In this document: in pieces, positions 10,983-21,818 of the stretch
Position numbering within the stretch: the stretch's first letter is position 1
How the letters are laid out: every line of letters begins with the position of its first letter
Assembly (NCBI GenBank): GCA_025266875.1
Contig: JALLLT010000024.1
Span: forward strand, 434,001-498,000
Direction of reading: 5' to 3'
Length of the DNA stretch: 64,000 bases
Source: Fennellomyces sp. T-0311
Lineage: Eukaryota > Mucoromycota > Mucoromycetes > Mucorales > Lichtheimiaceae
Made by a program: the position numbers and the translations under genes
The notes under the pieces: model-generated
Told to the model about the DNA's origin: nothing
The model's input: only the letters and a program-made list of their open reading frames with translations
The model's database searches: none

Positions 10983-13623
10983 ATGACTGATGCCAAGAAG
11001 AAACTCAAAAAACGAGTCTCATCAAAGAAGAAAGCTGAGGCTGAGGCTATGAAAAAGAAATCACAAGGTAATCAGCAAGATGAATGAGCAAGCCCTTGTT
11101 AAACCTCAGCTATCCAGAATCTAAAAGTGACAAAAAGAAGCCTAAGAAACGAGGCAATGAACAGCACAATGGCAGTAAAGCAGCTCATGGTAATAAAAGA
11201 CATTGGATATGTGTAAGTCATTTAGTTCATTCTAAGCTTGAGCATCCATAGGAAGAGTAAATATCAAAGGCAAAAAAGACGCGCCCATAGCTGAAGTACC
11301 AGAATGTGTTCCAGTGCGCCATCCAGACTTACCCAACGATCCTCCGCGTTACTATGTAGACCAGCAATCTGTCATTTATATAGACTTTCGAAGATTCAAG
11401 CGATTGAAGCCTACAAATGGAGCATCTGGACTATTGTTGACCACCACCATACAATCTGTCAAGCGCTCAGTCAGAGTGGATGAACTGATGGCGTACACTT
11501 TCTCGGATCAATTCGACAGAGACACACAGCACATATTCTACAAAGACGGGCAGCAAGAGAATTGTGCATGGGACAACCTCATCATATGCGACTTACCTAT
11601 GCTGCAGCAGCTGGAAATAGCAAGGCTGGAGGAGTTGCATCCAGGCACAAAATACACCGTGGTACGCAACGTTCACAGCACCCTGACGTACGAATATTAC
11701 CTGGTCTCGGATGCTGGAATGGTGTATTCACTAAGCAAACGAGACCATGTGCTTCCGTATCTCAAAAAAAATGGCACATATTACCACGACCTCGGCAGCG
11801 ATACCAGTGTTACACAGCCATTCAAGAAGTGGGTGTCATTACCAGCTCACCACATCACTATGGAGTCGTTTCGCGGAAGCGAGAATCAAAGTCTCACAAT
11901 CGATCACATCAAAAATAAGTTTGACGACTCTCTCAAAAAGCTCAAGGACGCCGTCGATTCCAAAAAGCTCGCTCAACGGCAAAAGGCTGTCAAAGAGCCG
12001 AAAGTTAATGGGGTACAAAAGGTTCATGGGCAACAAAAGAATACTGAGAAGCAACCGCTGGACGAGGAAGCAACAACAATCAGCAGACAAACGATTACCA
12101 AGAAGCCAACGAATCGGAAGAAGCAAGCGAGCGAGGAAGAACAAGCGACTGATACGAAGCAGATAGCCACCGAGAGACGGAAGACTAATATGAAACTAAC
12201 GGCCCCCAAGAGTCGAATTACTGCTAATGCACGAGCGACTATCAAGAAACGAACGAATGGTGAAAAACAAGCCAGCGGAAAAAGACAATTAACGACCAAG
12301 GGACTTACGACTGACGAAGAGGAATCGACTGACGAGGAGGAATTGACTGACGAGGAGGAACTGACTGACGAGGAGGAACTGACTGACGAGGAGGAACTGA
12401 CTGACGAGGAGGAATCGACTGACGAGGAGGAATCGACTGACCTGAAACAAAGGTATACGCGCCCTGCACGAATGTTGTATCCACCACCTATTGAAACGAC
12501 ACGGTGGAAGACAATCGGTCGAATTCCATTCATCCGATTTGATGGTCGACAGTATCGAGTATCGGAACATACTTTCAGCAAATACCAAGTATCCGACATG
12601 GGCCATGTGCGCTTGAAGAGTGATTCAAGGATTATGACACCGGCGATTGGGCACAATGGGAATCCTCGGGTAGTCCTATTCGAAGATGAGATGCCGGATA
12701 CGAGGCCAAAGCCTTACGATATATGCTTCTTGGTGGCGCTCGTCTTCATCGACGGTTTTTCATACAAAACAAGTGGTGTATGGCACATCAACGGCAATAA
12801 GATGGACAATCGTGCGGAGAACCTGAAGTGGATCTTGAAACAATATACTGAATTGCCAAAATGGAAAGAAATCAGTGAAGTCCGAATGGTCAAGGTTCGA
12901 AGGGAACAGCAGGACGCGAGATCGTATACTTTTAGTAACTTTGAAGTATCAACCAATGGCCAAGTACGCAGGAAAGGTGCCGTGAAGGCGCTAAAGCAAA
13001 CTATTTCATCCGAAGGAAAACCTCGAGTGAAAATATTCGACGACAAAGATCCGAGAAAGAGGAAAGCCTTTGACGTATCTCGATTGGTGGCGTGTACTTT
13101 TGTTGACGGCTATTCCTTCACACACAGTAGTGTCGTCCACATCAACGGTGATAAGCTGGACAATTATGCGGAAAATCTGAAATGGGCCTTTAACAAGCAG
13201 CTGATAGCCGAATATAAAAAGCATCACATACTGGTGAGACCTGTGTTGGACCAAGATGACCAAACGCAAAGGTCATTTCCGAATCTCATACGTGCAAAAA
13301 GGTTTCTGACCATTGGTGCCCGTACTCTACCACGGGTAAATAAAGGGGAATCATACCGTGATCCTGGCGCCATGATATTTGCTGAGTATTGGGATTCTCG
13401 GTACAGCAGAAAGGTCCTTCAACCGAGATTTGTGTACATCAGAGTCTTTCCGCATTCCATATGGACTGATCATTATCTTCTACATGAACAGAAAGATACG
13501 ATGATAGAACAAAGGCCTCCAGAAATAAACTTCGTATTTGATTCTTACGTGTGCCTGTTGATGCATTGGATGTTATATATTGCAGTTGCGTTGTTAATAA
13601 GCTTTTATTGCAATACTCGTTGA
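10983..13623 (+). CDS. Multi-module NUMOD4/HNH-like protein
   Basis: Three exons (10983-11067, 11118-11189, 11252-13623) encode 842 aa. The N-terminus is Lys-rich. Module 1 has a degenerate HNH-like segment (about 146-163, where Tyr149 and Cys157 replace the expected His and Asn) and a NUMOD4-like strand near 199-213 (YYLVSDAGMVYSL). A basic, Thr/Lys-rich linker and an acidic TDEEEL hexapeptide repeat (about 406-447) follow. Modules 2 and 3 each pair a NUMOD4-like segment (YQVSDMGHVRL near 498; FEVSTNGQVRR near 616) with an HNH_3-like motif: HINGNKMDN..ENLKW at 564-579 and HINGDKLDN..ENLKW at 682-697. In phage and organellar homing nucleases such modules bind and nick DNA. Here Trp563 and Val681 precede the catalytic His, where a metal ligand often sits, so activity is uncertain. 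Residues 817-838 are hydrophobic, an odd membrane-like tail that might reflect a missed 3' splice. Confidence 0.75.
12310..12435 (+). repeat. 18-bp coding minisatellite (TDEEE-S/L repeat)
   Basis: Seven tandem 18-bp units encode TDEEES, then four TDEEEL, then two TDEEES, inside the linker of the NUMOD4/HNH-like gene. The middle units are almost identical at DNA level, which suggests recent unit duplication. All units are in frame. Confidence 0.9.
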
Positions 13624-14317
13624 AAAGATCACGGGAAATTGAAGTCAAGAGTGCATGTGTATTCATCGCTGTCATTCAAGTTTGAGTTATCCAATAGCGG
13701 TTACAAAAGGAATATTGGTGTGTATACGTACCGTATCTTTGTCACAGCTTTGTTCAGTAAAAGTTACATTGCATATGTATGTATAGAAAGACTGGAGAAG
13801 GGTTGAATGTAGAATGACTGGGCTTCCAATATAGAAGTCTTTTAAGAGCCTCCGTTAGGAATACTGTTATCAGCTTCTTCAAGATTGCCCACCTACGGAG
13901 TCAGTTTGCCTTTTCAGTGTATTGATAAAATAGAAAGAAGGTGGGATAACTAATAGGATATTTTACAGCTTCTGTATCCCATGTAAGTAAAGCACAACAA
14001 AAACAGTCTGCAAATCGTTTATGAGATAAGTCAACTGGGATGATAAGAACAAAATGGCGTTAGGGTACTATCAACAGAAATAGATAAATAGATAGATATA
14101 CTGTTCAATGCAATGCACTAGATATTACCATTGCAATCTGTTTCTTGGTAGCACGTCTGTAGATATACCCGTCGGACAGTAAATTTCGAATACAGGGTAT
14201 TTCTGGCATCATGTGCATGTTACACAAAGAGATAAAGATAATGTAGTGCGCAGGTCCACACTGCCTGTACACCTTACAATCGAAAGCATGATGAAGTTGT
14301 GTATATTTACATGCTCT
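13624..14317. other. Convergent intergenic region
   Basis: Spacer between the 3' ends of the NUMOD4/HNH-like gene and ureF. AT-rich, with a short (GATA)-like run near 14082-14098; no gene seen. Confidence 0.5.
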
Positions 14318-15108
14318 CTAGCTATTAAATAACCGCGTGTACAATCGATCATGCATGCCCTGACACACATCCAAAAGTGGGTTCGTCTGACAACATTCAT
14401 CTATGGGGATATCTCGAGTTTCCTTAACGATTTGTTCGATTGGTTCTCTTGAGTGGAACAAAAGCCGCTGGGCTTCGTATGGGCCGATCACGTTCATTCG
14501 CACGGCAGATGAATAAAGAGTACGAGTAAAAAGATATAACCAAAGATGAAGCGTATTCTCTATCGTTTTTACCGTAAGCAACCAAAAAGAAAAGGACGCA
14601 AAGGTTCGAAAGGGCATTTACCGAGATCGACTTGCAGGAAACGACAAACCAGACCAAAGCAAATCGGGAAGTGGCCATCGACCTGCTCAGCACGAATCAT
14701 TGCTTTCCATCGCTTCAGAATAGAAATATCGAACTTGGGAGCTGATTCAGTGAAGCATTTGAGATAGAGTGTAACCATGGCGACACCCTGAGCCAAGGAA
14801 GCGCGTCGACCGACAGTGTTGGCTACCATGACAGCATCACAAATGGCATCACATTGTTTCAATTGTTCAACTGGGTTTTCGTGATCGACCGCTTCATAAC
14901 CGGCACGAACAAAGCATGAAGTGTTGGACGCGTATGAAAGGTTGGCATCGGCGACCCAGTCTGTGAGATTGTTGGCATCCAGTAATCCGGCCTGGTAAGT
15001 TGCTTCAAGGCCAGACGATGCGACGAAACCGCCAGTGGGTAATGCTGAATCGGTCAGAATGTATAGCAGCCAGCTGCTGGTCTGACTCGATACAAATGGA
15101 AGAGCCAT
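14318..15108 (-). CDS. ureF: Urease accessory protein UreF
   Basis: UreF works with UreD and UreG to insert nickel into apo-urease in the cytosol, so this genome should encode a urease. Two exons, 14622-15108 and 14318-14559, give 242 aa; the 62-bp intron begins GTAAAT and ends CGATAG, with phase 1 joining cleanly to ENTLHLWLYLFTR. Family marks are the N-terminal LLYILTDSALPTGGFVASSGLE motif, VANTVGRRASLAQGVAM in the middle, and the C-terminal VRMNVIGPYEAQRLL segment. Length and order agree with fungal UreF. A reverse-strand TATAAAA (15151-15157) lies about 43 bp before the ATG. It is divergent from clpX, with 348 bp between the two start codons. Confidence 0.95.
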
Positions 15109-15456
15109 TGATAAAAGAGGGATAAGGTTTAAAAAGAGCGACTGTGTCTATTTTATAATAGTTAGTCGGATTGATGGCCTCGAGCCCGAGTTAAATCCCC
15201 CCTATGGCACATCCAGTGCATCTTCTCGCTCGACTCAAAGAGGATAGGGAGGGTAGAGGAGGAAACGCTCAATGGCAAAAGGCCTCCCTTCAATTGGAAG
15301 CTATTTGAACAAAGCGTATCCTTTGACTTTTTGACTCACAGTTTCACCTGGTGGAGATTGAAGTCAGCTGCTGAGAGCGATTAGTTAACCGCTTTAGCAG
15401 GACCAAGCTTCCTTTCCTTTCTACCTGAACGAATAGGTCCAGTCTTTTATCCAATA
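15109..15456. promoter_or_regulatory. Shared divergent promoter region of ureF and clpX
   Basis: A 348-bp gap between divergent start codons. It contains reverse-strand TATAAAA at 15151-15157, near ureF. No TATA element is obvious near clpX, which has a CT-containing leader (about 15410-15430). Confidence 0.4.
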
Positions 15457-17522
15457 ATGCGCCCAAGAACACAACTTCATCAATTGTGGTGTCTTTCGAA
15501 TGGTTGCCAGAAACAACTGGGAACCCGCTCTACTCGGATACTGTTATCGCAACGAAACTACCTGTCATTACAAGCCAGACGATCTACACTGCCACCCGGC
15601 TCTATTTCATTGACACCCCATCGACTCTTATATCACACGATGGAGTACGGCTCACAAGATGTCCCGCCACCGCCACCTCCACAGCAGCCCCAGCCCGCCA
15701 TGCCTCATGAACACTTGGAAGCAGCGCGACTCACTGACCCACGCACGGTAACACTTGTCTTTTTTTTTTCTAGCGCTTAAAGCATACACACTCATGGCGT
15801 TTGTAAACAGATCGTCAAGCACCTCAATGACTATATTATCGGACAAGAGCGAGCCAAAAAGATACTTGCGGTTGCGGTGTTCAATCACTACAACCGGGTG
15901 CGAGCCAACTTGCAGCGACAGTGGGCCAAACGAGAAGCGGTACCTATCGACGGCGAGGAACGACATCATGCCGACCATCACCGACCTACACTTCCTCAGG
16001 ATTATTATGCAAGCAGTCCGATCCAAGGCGTCGGGGCTGCGGATTTAGTGCCAGCGGAACGCTATGGTACGGATAGCAAAAATTTCCCTCGACAAGCGTA
16101 TAACGCACGTATAGGGTCTCAGAGACGGGCATGGCTCAATCCCCCCACGCAAATGGGAATGCGACCATTGGCAGACTCGGAGACCAAACCTGCATCGCTT
16201 GATAACGACACGGATGTGCAGGACACCACCGTGTATGAAAAAAGCAATGTGTTGTTGATCGGCCCCACCGGTTCTGGTGAGTCAGTTGGATGGCGCGGAA
16301 GGTTTCACGCGGGTTATTGACTGTTTGTTGTGCACAGGCAAAACATTGTTGGCAAGAACACTTGCCCAGGTGCTGCAAGTTCCATTTTCCATGTCAGATG
16401 CGACGCCATTTACACAGGCCGGCTACGTAGGCGAGGATGTGGAGCTGGTTATCCAGAGACTGTTGCAGGTAAGCGGATTATACGGTCCAAGCGCTTGTTC
16501 TGGTTACTCAAGCTGGTTGTTTAGTCATGCGATTACGACGTAAAGAAGGCTGAGACAGGAATCGTGTTTATTGACGAAATCGACAAGATCTCGAGAAGAT
16601 CCGATTCGTTATCCACTTCGAGAGATGTCTCTGGCGAGGGTGTTCAGCAATCGCTGTTACGCATGCTCGAAGGCACGGTCGTGAATGTCACCGACAAGTC
16701 GGGTCAGGGCAGCAGTCAGAGCAGACGTGGAGGAATGCCCGGGTCACTTGGAAATGGACAGGGCGGTGGCAAAGGCGAGACATATGCGGTGGACACGAGT
16801 AACATCCTGTTTATTCTCAGTGGGGCGTTTATTGGGCTGGAGAAAACCGTGCAGGATCGTCTGGCAAAAGGAGTAAGTGTATCTTTTTGGCGTGATTTTG
16901 TTTTGTACTTATTTGGGCAACAGTCGATTGGCTTCGATGCCACTTTGCGATCACCTTCAGACGACCGGATAGATAAGGCAGGAAGTGATAGTCCATTGGC
17001 TCATGTGGAACCTTCCGATCTCGTTAAGTATGGGCTCATTCCCGAATTCGTTGGACGCTTGCCCGTGCTCGCTTCTGTGAACAACCTCTCCGTTGACGAT
17101 CTCGTGCGTGTTATGTCTGAGCCCAAAAACTCGCTTCTGAAACAGTATGAAGGGCTGTTTGGTCTTAATCAGGTAAATTTACCGAAAAAAATAGTTTCTG
17201 TCTCCAACTCGGTTTGATCTAGGTTGAATTGCACTTTAGCAAAGCAGCACTGCAATGCATTGCTGAACAAGCGATAGAAAAGAAGACAGGAGCTCGAGGT
17301 CTCCGTCGTATTATGGAAAACATTCTGTTAGATCCAATGTACGATACACCAGGATCGTTCATTAGACATGTTGTGATCGATAGCAAGGTTGTTCGCAAGG
17401 AGAAACCTGCTATCTATCTCGATGGTGACAAAGAGCATGTGGCGCTACAGCTCATTGCCGAGGATGATGACGCTCCGATGGACAAAACAGAAACGGTCCG
17501 TCAGCAGATGACTCAAGCCTAG
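15457..17522 (+). CDS. clpX: Mitochondrial ClpX-type AAA+ unfoldase
   Basis: ClpX unfolds proteins with ATP in the mitochondrial matrix, either feeding ClpP or remodelling enzymes such as ALA synthase. Six exons (15457-15747, 15811-16276, 16338-16468, 16525-16872, 16924-17172, 17223-17522) give 594 aa. The N-terminus is Arg/Ser/Leu-rich without acidic residues, a typical mitochondrial presequence, and is followed by a poly-Pro stretch. The zinc-binding domain of bacterial ClpX is absent, as in fungal homologues. Motifs: [23 protein letters not shown], Walker A GPTGSGKT (248-255), the pore-region GYVGEDVE, Walker B VFIDEID (310-316), PEFVGRLPV, and sensor-2 GARGLRR. An IGF tripeptide at 414-416, the ClpP-contact loop in bacteria, is retained. 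A disordered insertion occupies about 140-235, before Walker A. Confidence 0.95.
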
Positions 17523-17673
17523 ATACATCATCTCTTCTGTTTTTTTTTGCATGTTTGTTTTCACTTGTATTATACGCCTTCTTCTTGTTTGATTCCCTCC
17601 CCATATCTACACGGCTTTCTTATTACAATGGGTTCCAGTTTGATAAATCTCAATGATACATCCGATATTCCTT

Positions 17674-18774
17674 TTATTCATCGTCATCATCAGTGATTCG
17701 CCGCTTTGATTTTCGATTTAAAAACAATGGCTCTTCGTCGTCATCGTCGTCATCGCTTTTTGGTCCCTGAAAGGGTTCTGTTTCCATGGGATCCGCCTGA
17801 ACCGGCTCCGATTGCATAGTTTTTGATAGAGAGGGTTCGGGTTGCATAGCTTCTGGTTCAGAACGAATGAATTCGACGGGACTAGGTTCGTTCTGAGATG
17901 CCTGCGTGATTGTGGGAGGGGTATCATCATCTACGGTTGTTCTGACACCGGTCAGGTAATCCAAGAACAAGTCATTATCGTCATCTGAGTCATCATTTTC
18001 AGAGTTGCTGTTTGTATCCAACGGCACGTTCGTTTCTTCTGCGTGGCCAGACTCAGCATCATCCTCGTCTTCTTCTATTCAAAAACAATAAGCTTACAAA
18101 GCCAAATCAGGAGCTTATCCAAAGCTTACCATCTGGTCTGTTTGTTTCTGCGGGATTATCATTGAGTGCGCTTTGTTTTTCATAGTATTCATCTTGCCAT
18201 TGTTTCAGAGCATACTGAACATCGAGCCATATTAATAACACACCAAACATCGTTTGTCTTGGTTTTTTCCCCTTACCTTGACACGTGGTTGTGCCGTTGC
18301 TTTGGTTACCATCCGTGAAAAATCACGAATCTGAAGGCGAGGATATAAGCTGTGCGCCCATACGGTATAATAATCCATAAGTTTCCTCAAGTCTTCATCC
18401 TGGATCATGTAAGTCAAAAGTAACAAAATGTTGATGGAGAGCGTACCTCGTGTCCCTTGCCTTGGAAATTGAGCCAAACCGTTTCGTGGCGTAATCGCGC
18501 AAGTCCCTTTTCATCAAGTAAGCTATTTTTCAATCAATTAATAACTCAAAGAATGAATGGAACGGGTGTATGATTCCTACACGTCGGCATCGAGCTTTTT
18601 GAACTTTCGTCGCTTCGAGGTGGTTGCCAGACCATCTTCAGATCGCTTCCCCGAAGTCGAAGCTAACGGATCAAACACAATAGTGTCTTGATCTTTTGGA
18701 ACTTCATTTGCAGTGGCTTTGGGAAAGGGATCGTAGTCGTCGAGAAGCAAATTGTCCAGTTCGTCGATATCCAT
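17674..18774 (-). CDS. CSM3: Replication fork protection subunit (Csm3/Swi3/TIPIN)
   Basis: Csm3/TIPIN pairs with Tof1/Timeless at replication forks to stabilise stalled forks, transmit the S-phase checkpoint and support sister cohesion. Five exons (18581-18774, 18447-18522, 18277-18399, 18130-18214, 17674-18074) give 292 aa. The conserved Swi3 domain spans roughly residues 62-135: LLDEKGLARLRHE, LNFQGKGHE, the WAHSLYP box and FSRMVTKA. The rest is acidic and disordered, with the acidic runs and SEPEAMQPEP-like repeats usual for this family's tail. It ends in a basic KSKRR patch that may act as a nuclear signal. It converges on clpX with only 151 bp between stop codons, and its ATG lies 150 bp from the stop of the inositol transporter gene on the same strand. 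Confidence 0.9.
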
Positions 18775-18923
18775 GGTTGTTCTGAAATTGGAAAAAAAAG
18801 GAAAGAAAACGCGCGGAATCAAAACGACACAAAACGCGTATCAACGCGCGTATTATATTATATTATATTAGGTATTGATAGTACAGAATAGATACATTAC
18901 AAAGCATTAGGGATAATTAGGTA

Positions 18924-20988
18924 TTACTTCTTCTGAAAAATAACGTTCATTTCCTCGAGCGAGCGACCGGATGTCTAGTTATACACGTTAGATCCCACGT
19001 GGCAGCTAAAAAGTCAGTGATATTTACCTCTGGCACAAAGAAAAAGATAAGAACCCAGAATATCAATGAGATGCCTGCATAAAACCAGAACGTTCCGGCT
19101 GCCGTCATGGCATTGATCATTGACAAATACGTAATTGAAATAACCAGGTTACAGATCCAATTGGTTGCCGTGGCAATACCATTGCCTTTGCCACGCAACG
19201 CGATAGGGAAGATCTCACTTTGCATTACCCATCTACAGACAATAGTCAGTTACCGATCTTTCTTGACAAAAAAAAACTTACGGCGCATAACCGAGACCCA
19301 AAGCATAGCCAGCGACATAGACAATCAAAAAGGTAAGCAGAACACCGGTAATTGCCTTGTCATTACTTTTGGTGGGACATCCGGTGGGGCTCACAAACAG
19401 ATCATCACCCAACACAGCCAGTGGCATACATTTGTCTTGTGAAATAGACCAGCCACATAAATCATCGTTGACACATCGAGCACAATGAGTCGTGTAACCT
19501 TCGCACATATCCTGTTTGGTGATAAATCCTTGTTGAGCTGCAAACGTTCCTCCCAAGGCAATCAGACCAGCAATCATGATCAGAATAGTCACAACAAGCA
19601 TGCGACGACGACCCACACGATCAATCAAACCAACAGCTACAGCGGTAAATACCATATTTGTAGCTGATACAATGATGGCAACCGTTGTGGAGTTTTGATG
19701 ATCACGAAAACCAGCCATACGTAAAATGGTTGCTGCATAATACATGGCCGTATTGAAACCTGAAAGTTGCTGTGCAGCTTGCAATATGCATGCTAATACA
19801 CGAATAAGTCTTTTTTTTCTCCCGTCGCGTAACTGCCTCAACGTACCGACAAAAAGAGGATAGTAGTTTTTGCGCTGACGAAAGTCTTTATAGCTCGAAG
19901 ATCGCGTCAACTCAACTTCTTCGGCAATAGAAGCAATCTCAGCATCCAAAAACTTTTCCGAAACGGATTGGCCGTAGATACGACGAAGGGATCTCTTTGC
20001 CTGATCCTCCTTTCCAGCAATAACCAGACGACGAGGGGATTCGGGAAGGAAAGGCATGACTAAATAGACAGGTGAGCAAACGGATGGACAGCATAATAAA
20101 CGCTTACCGCAGAGCTGGAAAAGAGCCGGAATACCCGCCAAACCAAACATGTAGCGCCAACCATCAGGGACATTGGCAAAAGCAATGTTTATCACATACG
20201 CAATCACCTGGCCGAATGTGACAACCAGTGTATTTAGCGTCGTTAAACGACCTCGGATTTGCTTTGGCGAGACTTCGCCTATTACAATTTGGTTAATGCG
20301 ATGCTTTTTATATGCGCCTGGGAAAACTTACTAATATAGACTGGAACCAACATGGACGACATACCCACGCCAACACCTACAACCAATCGGCCGAAAAGAA
20401 GAACACCATACGATTTCGGCAACGCGAGCAATAAGGCACCGGCAATAAAGACCAAACAAGAGATCATGATCAATGGCTAAACAATTTAAGCAGAATGTCA
20501 GTTTTCAATAGATCACACAGCATCACGTGTCATACACACCTTTCTTCCGAATCGGTCAGACAACTACATATAAAGTTTTGGATGTGGATCGATGAGTAAA
20601 CCCGTGATCCCAAAAAAAATTCACAGAAAGTAGAAAACGACTTTACCAGACCCGTAAAGAAGCCGCCAAAAATGGCACCAAAGGTAGTTCCGCCCACGAC
20701 CAACTCCCTGTCAACTGTCTTGACAATATTGAAATCCTCTTGCAATGGCTGAAGTGCGCCAGAAATGACTGCATAAAGAGTTTAGCACAGCTCCAAACAA
20801 ACATGTATGTATGTACCGCCGGTATCGTAGCCAAACAGAAAACCGCCTACAGCAATACAAAACACGAGGACGTAGGTGTATAAGGTGGCAGTGCCGACTT
20901 GTTCAATGTCGCCATTGTCAAAACTTTCGCCGGTAGAAAGATCGACATTGGATTTTGATGGGCGATCCTCCTTTGATTCGATCGCCAT
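18924..20988 (-). CDS. Myo-inositol/proton symporter-like MFS sugar transporter
   Basis: A 12-helix major facilitator of the sugar porter family, plasma membrane, closest in layout to inositol transporters (fungal ITR, plant INT, animal HMIT). Eight exons: 20817-20988, 20647-20768, 20540-20563 (only 24 bp), 20332-20476, 20108-20278, 19282-20059, 19028-19232, 18924-18974; 555 aa. Sugar-porter signatures: GGFLFGYDTGVISGAL in helix 1, LSDRFGRKP in loop 2-3, SEVSPKQIRGRL, FLPESPRRL, QQLSGFN in helix 7, DRVGRRRM, and the C-terminal PETSGRSLEEM. Between helices 9 and 10 is a long extracellular loop with six cysteines (397, 404, 407, 413, 422, 439) in a CxxC...CGW arrangement like a PSI domain. Inositol specificity is inferred from that loop and overall likeness, not proven. 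Confidence 0.88.
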
Positions 20989-21818
20989 TTTATGGTAAGG
21001 ATAAAAAGAAGAATAATTTCCCTCCGTTTCCCGGTGACTGACTTAAATATGCCCGAAGAAGTTCTTGATGACCTTTCCAGACACAGCGATATAAGCTTAA
21101 AATTGTGTTCCGCTGACTGGAAAGCTTAATTGATACACCTTCTTCTTTTATCCCCGGACGGCTTCAAAGTGTTCTACTTGCTAGATCGTTCGCAGATCGA
21201 CTCTCACTTCTTTTACCTGGTATTATTTTTGATTCAGGAGGAGATAGTAGAAAATTTGTCGTTCCCGAAATGTCATGATGATCTTTGTACTACCTTCCCA
21301 CAAGCACAAACTTCTTTTCCTGGACATCTTTTTTTTACATGGTTAATATTATTTCAAAGTGCGTTGAAAATGTACAAAAGCGTGTAGATTACAAAAAGCG
21401 CTTCAAGTTAATAATGGTTAAGCATCAAATGGGTTGGCGCCCTTTCCAATCGTTTCCAGTAGAGTAAAACATTGACATTAATGAAGTACACAGCAATGAC
21501 ACCCCGATCTCCGTCTAAGCTTGAATTCCTTACGTATCAGCATCATTCGCTGGCGATATTAAAGAAACCGATCCGAACAAGCATTTTGCTACTTTGGTAT
21601 GATTTTGTACTGAACGCGATCTTGTGTTCTTATCTCGGGGAAGTAGCCCACAATCATCGATTGGTTTCTGCTTTTCTGAAAGCAGATTTATTGTTTTGTG
21701 GTATTATAACTCGGGATTGTGCTACTAATATACGATTGTGCTAATGCTACATATGTGTGCGAAAATAAATGTACAGAATTAACAATGGACAAAAAATATA
21801 ATGCAAGTTGGAGATCCT
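20989..21818. other. Intergenic region between two transporter genes
   Basis: About 830 bp holding the promoter of the inositol-type transporter (right of 20988) and the 3' flank of the PDR gene. No gene or clear TATA element was seen. Confidence 0.5.

Noticed and set aside
12024..12656. 210-codon reverse frame with long Ser runs
   Set aside because: It is the antisense shadow of the acidic repeat in the NUMOD/HNH-like gene.
19800..19870. Possible extra intron in the inositol-type transporter (GTACGT...AAAAG)
   Set aside because: Removing its 37 bp breaks frame and gives a stop, while the unspliced reading matches the charged loop before QQLSGFN.
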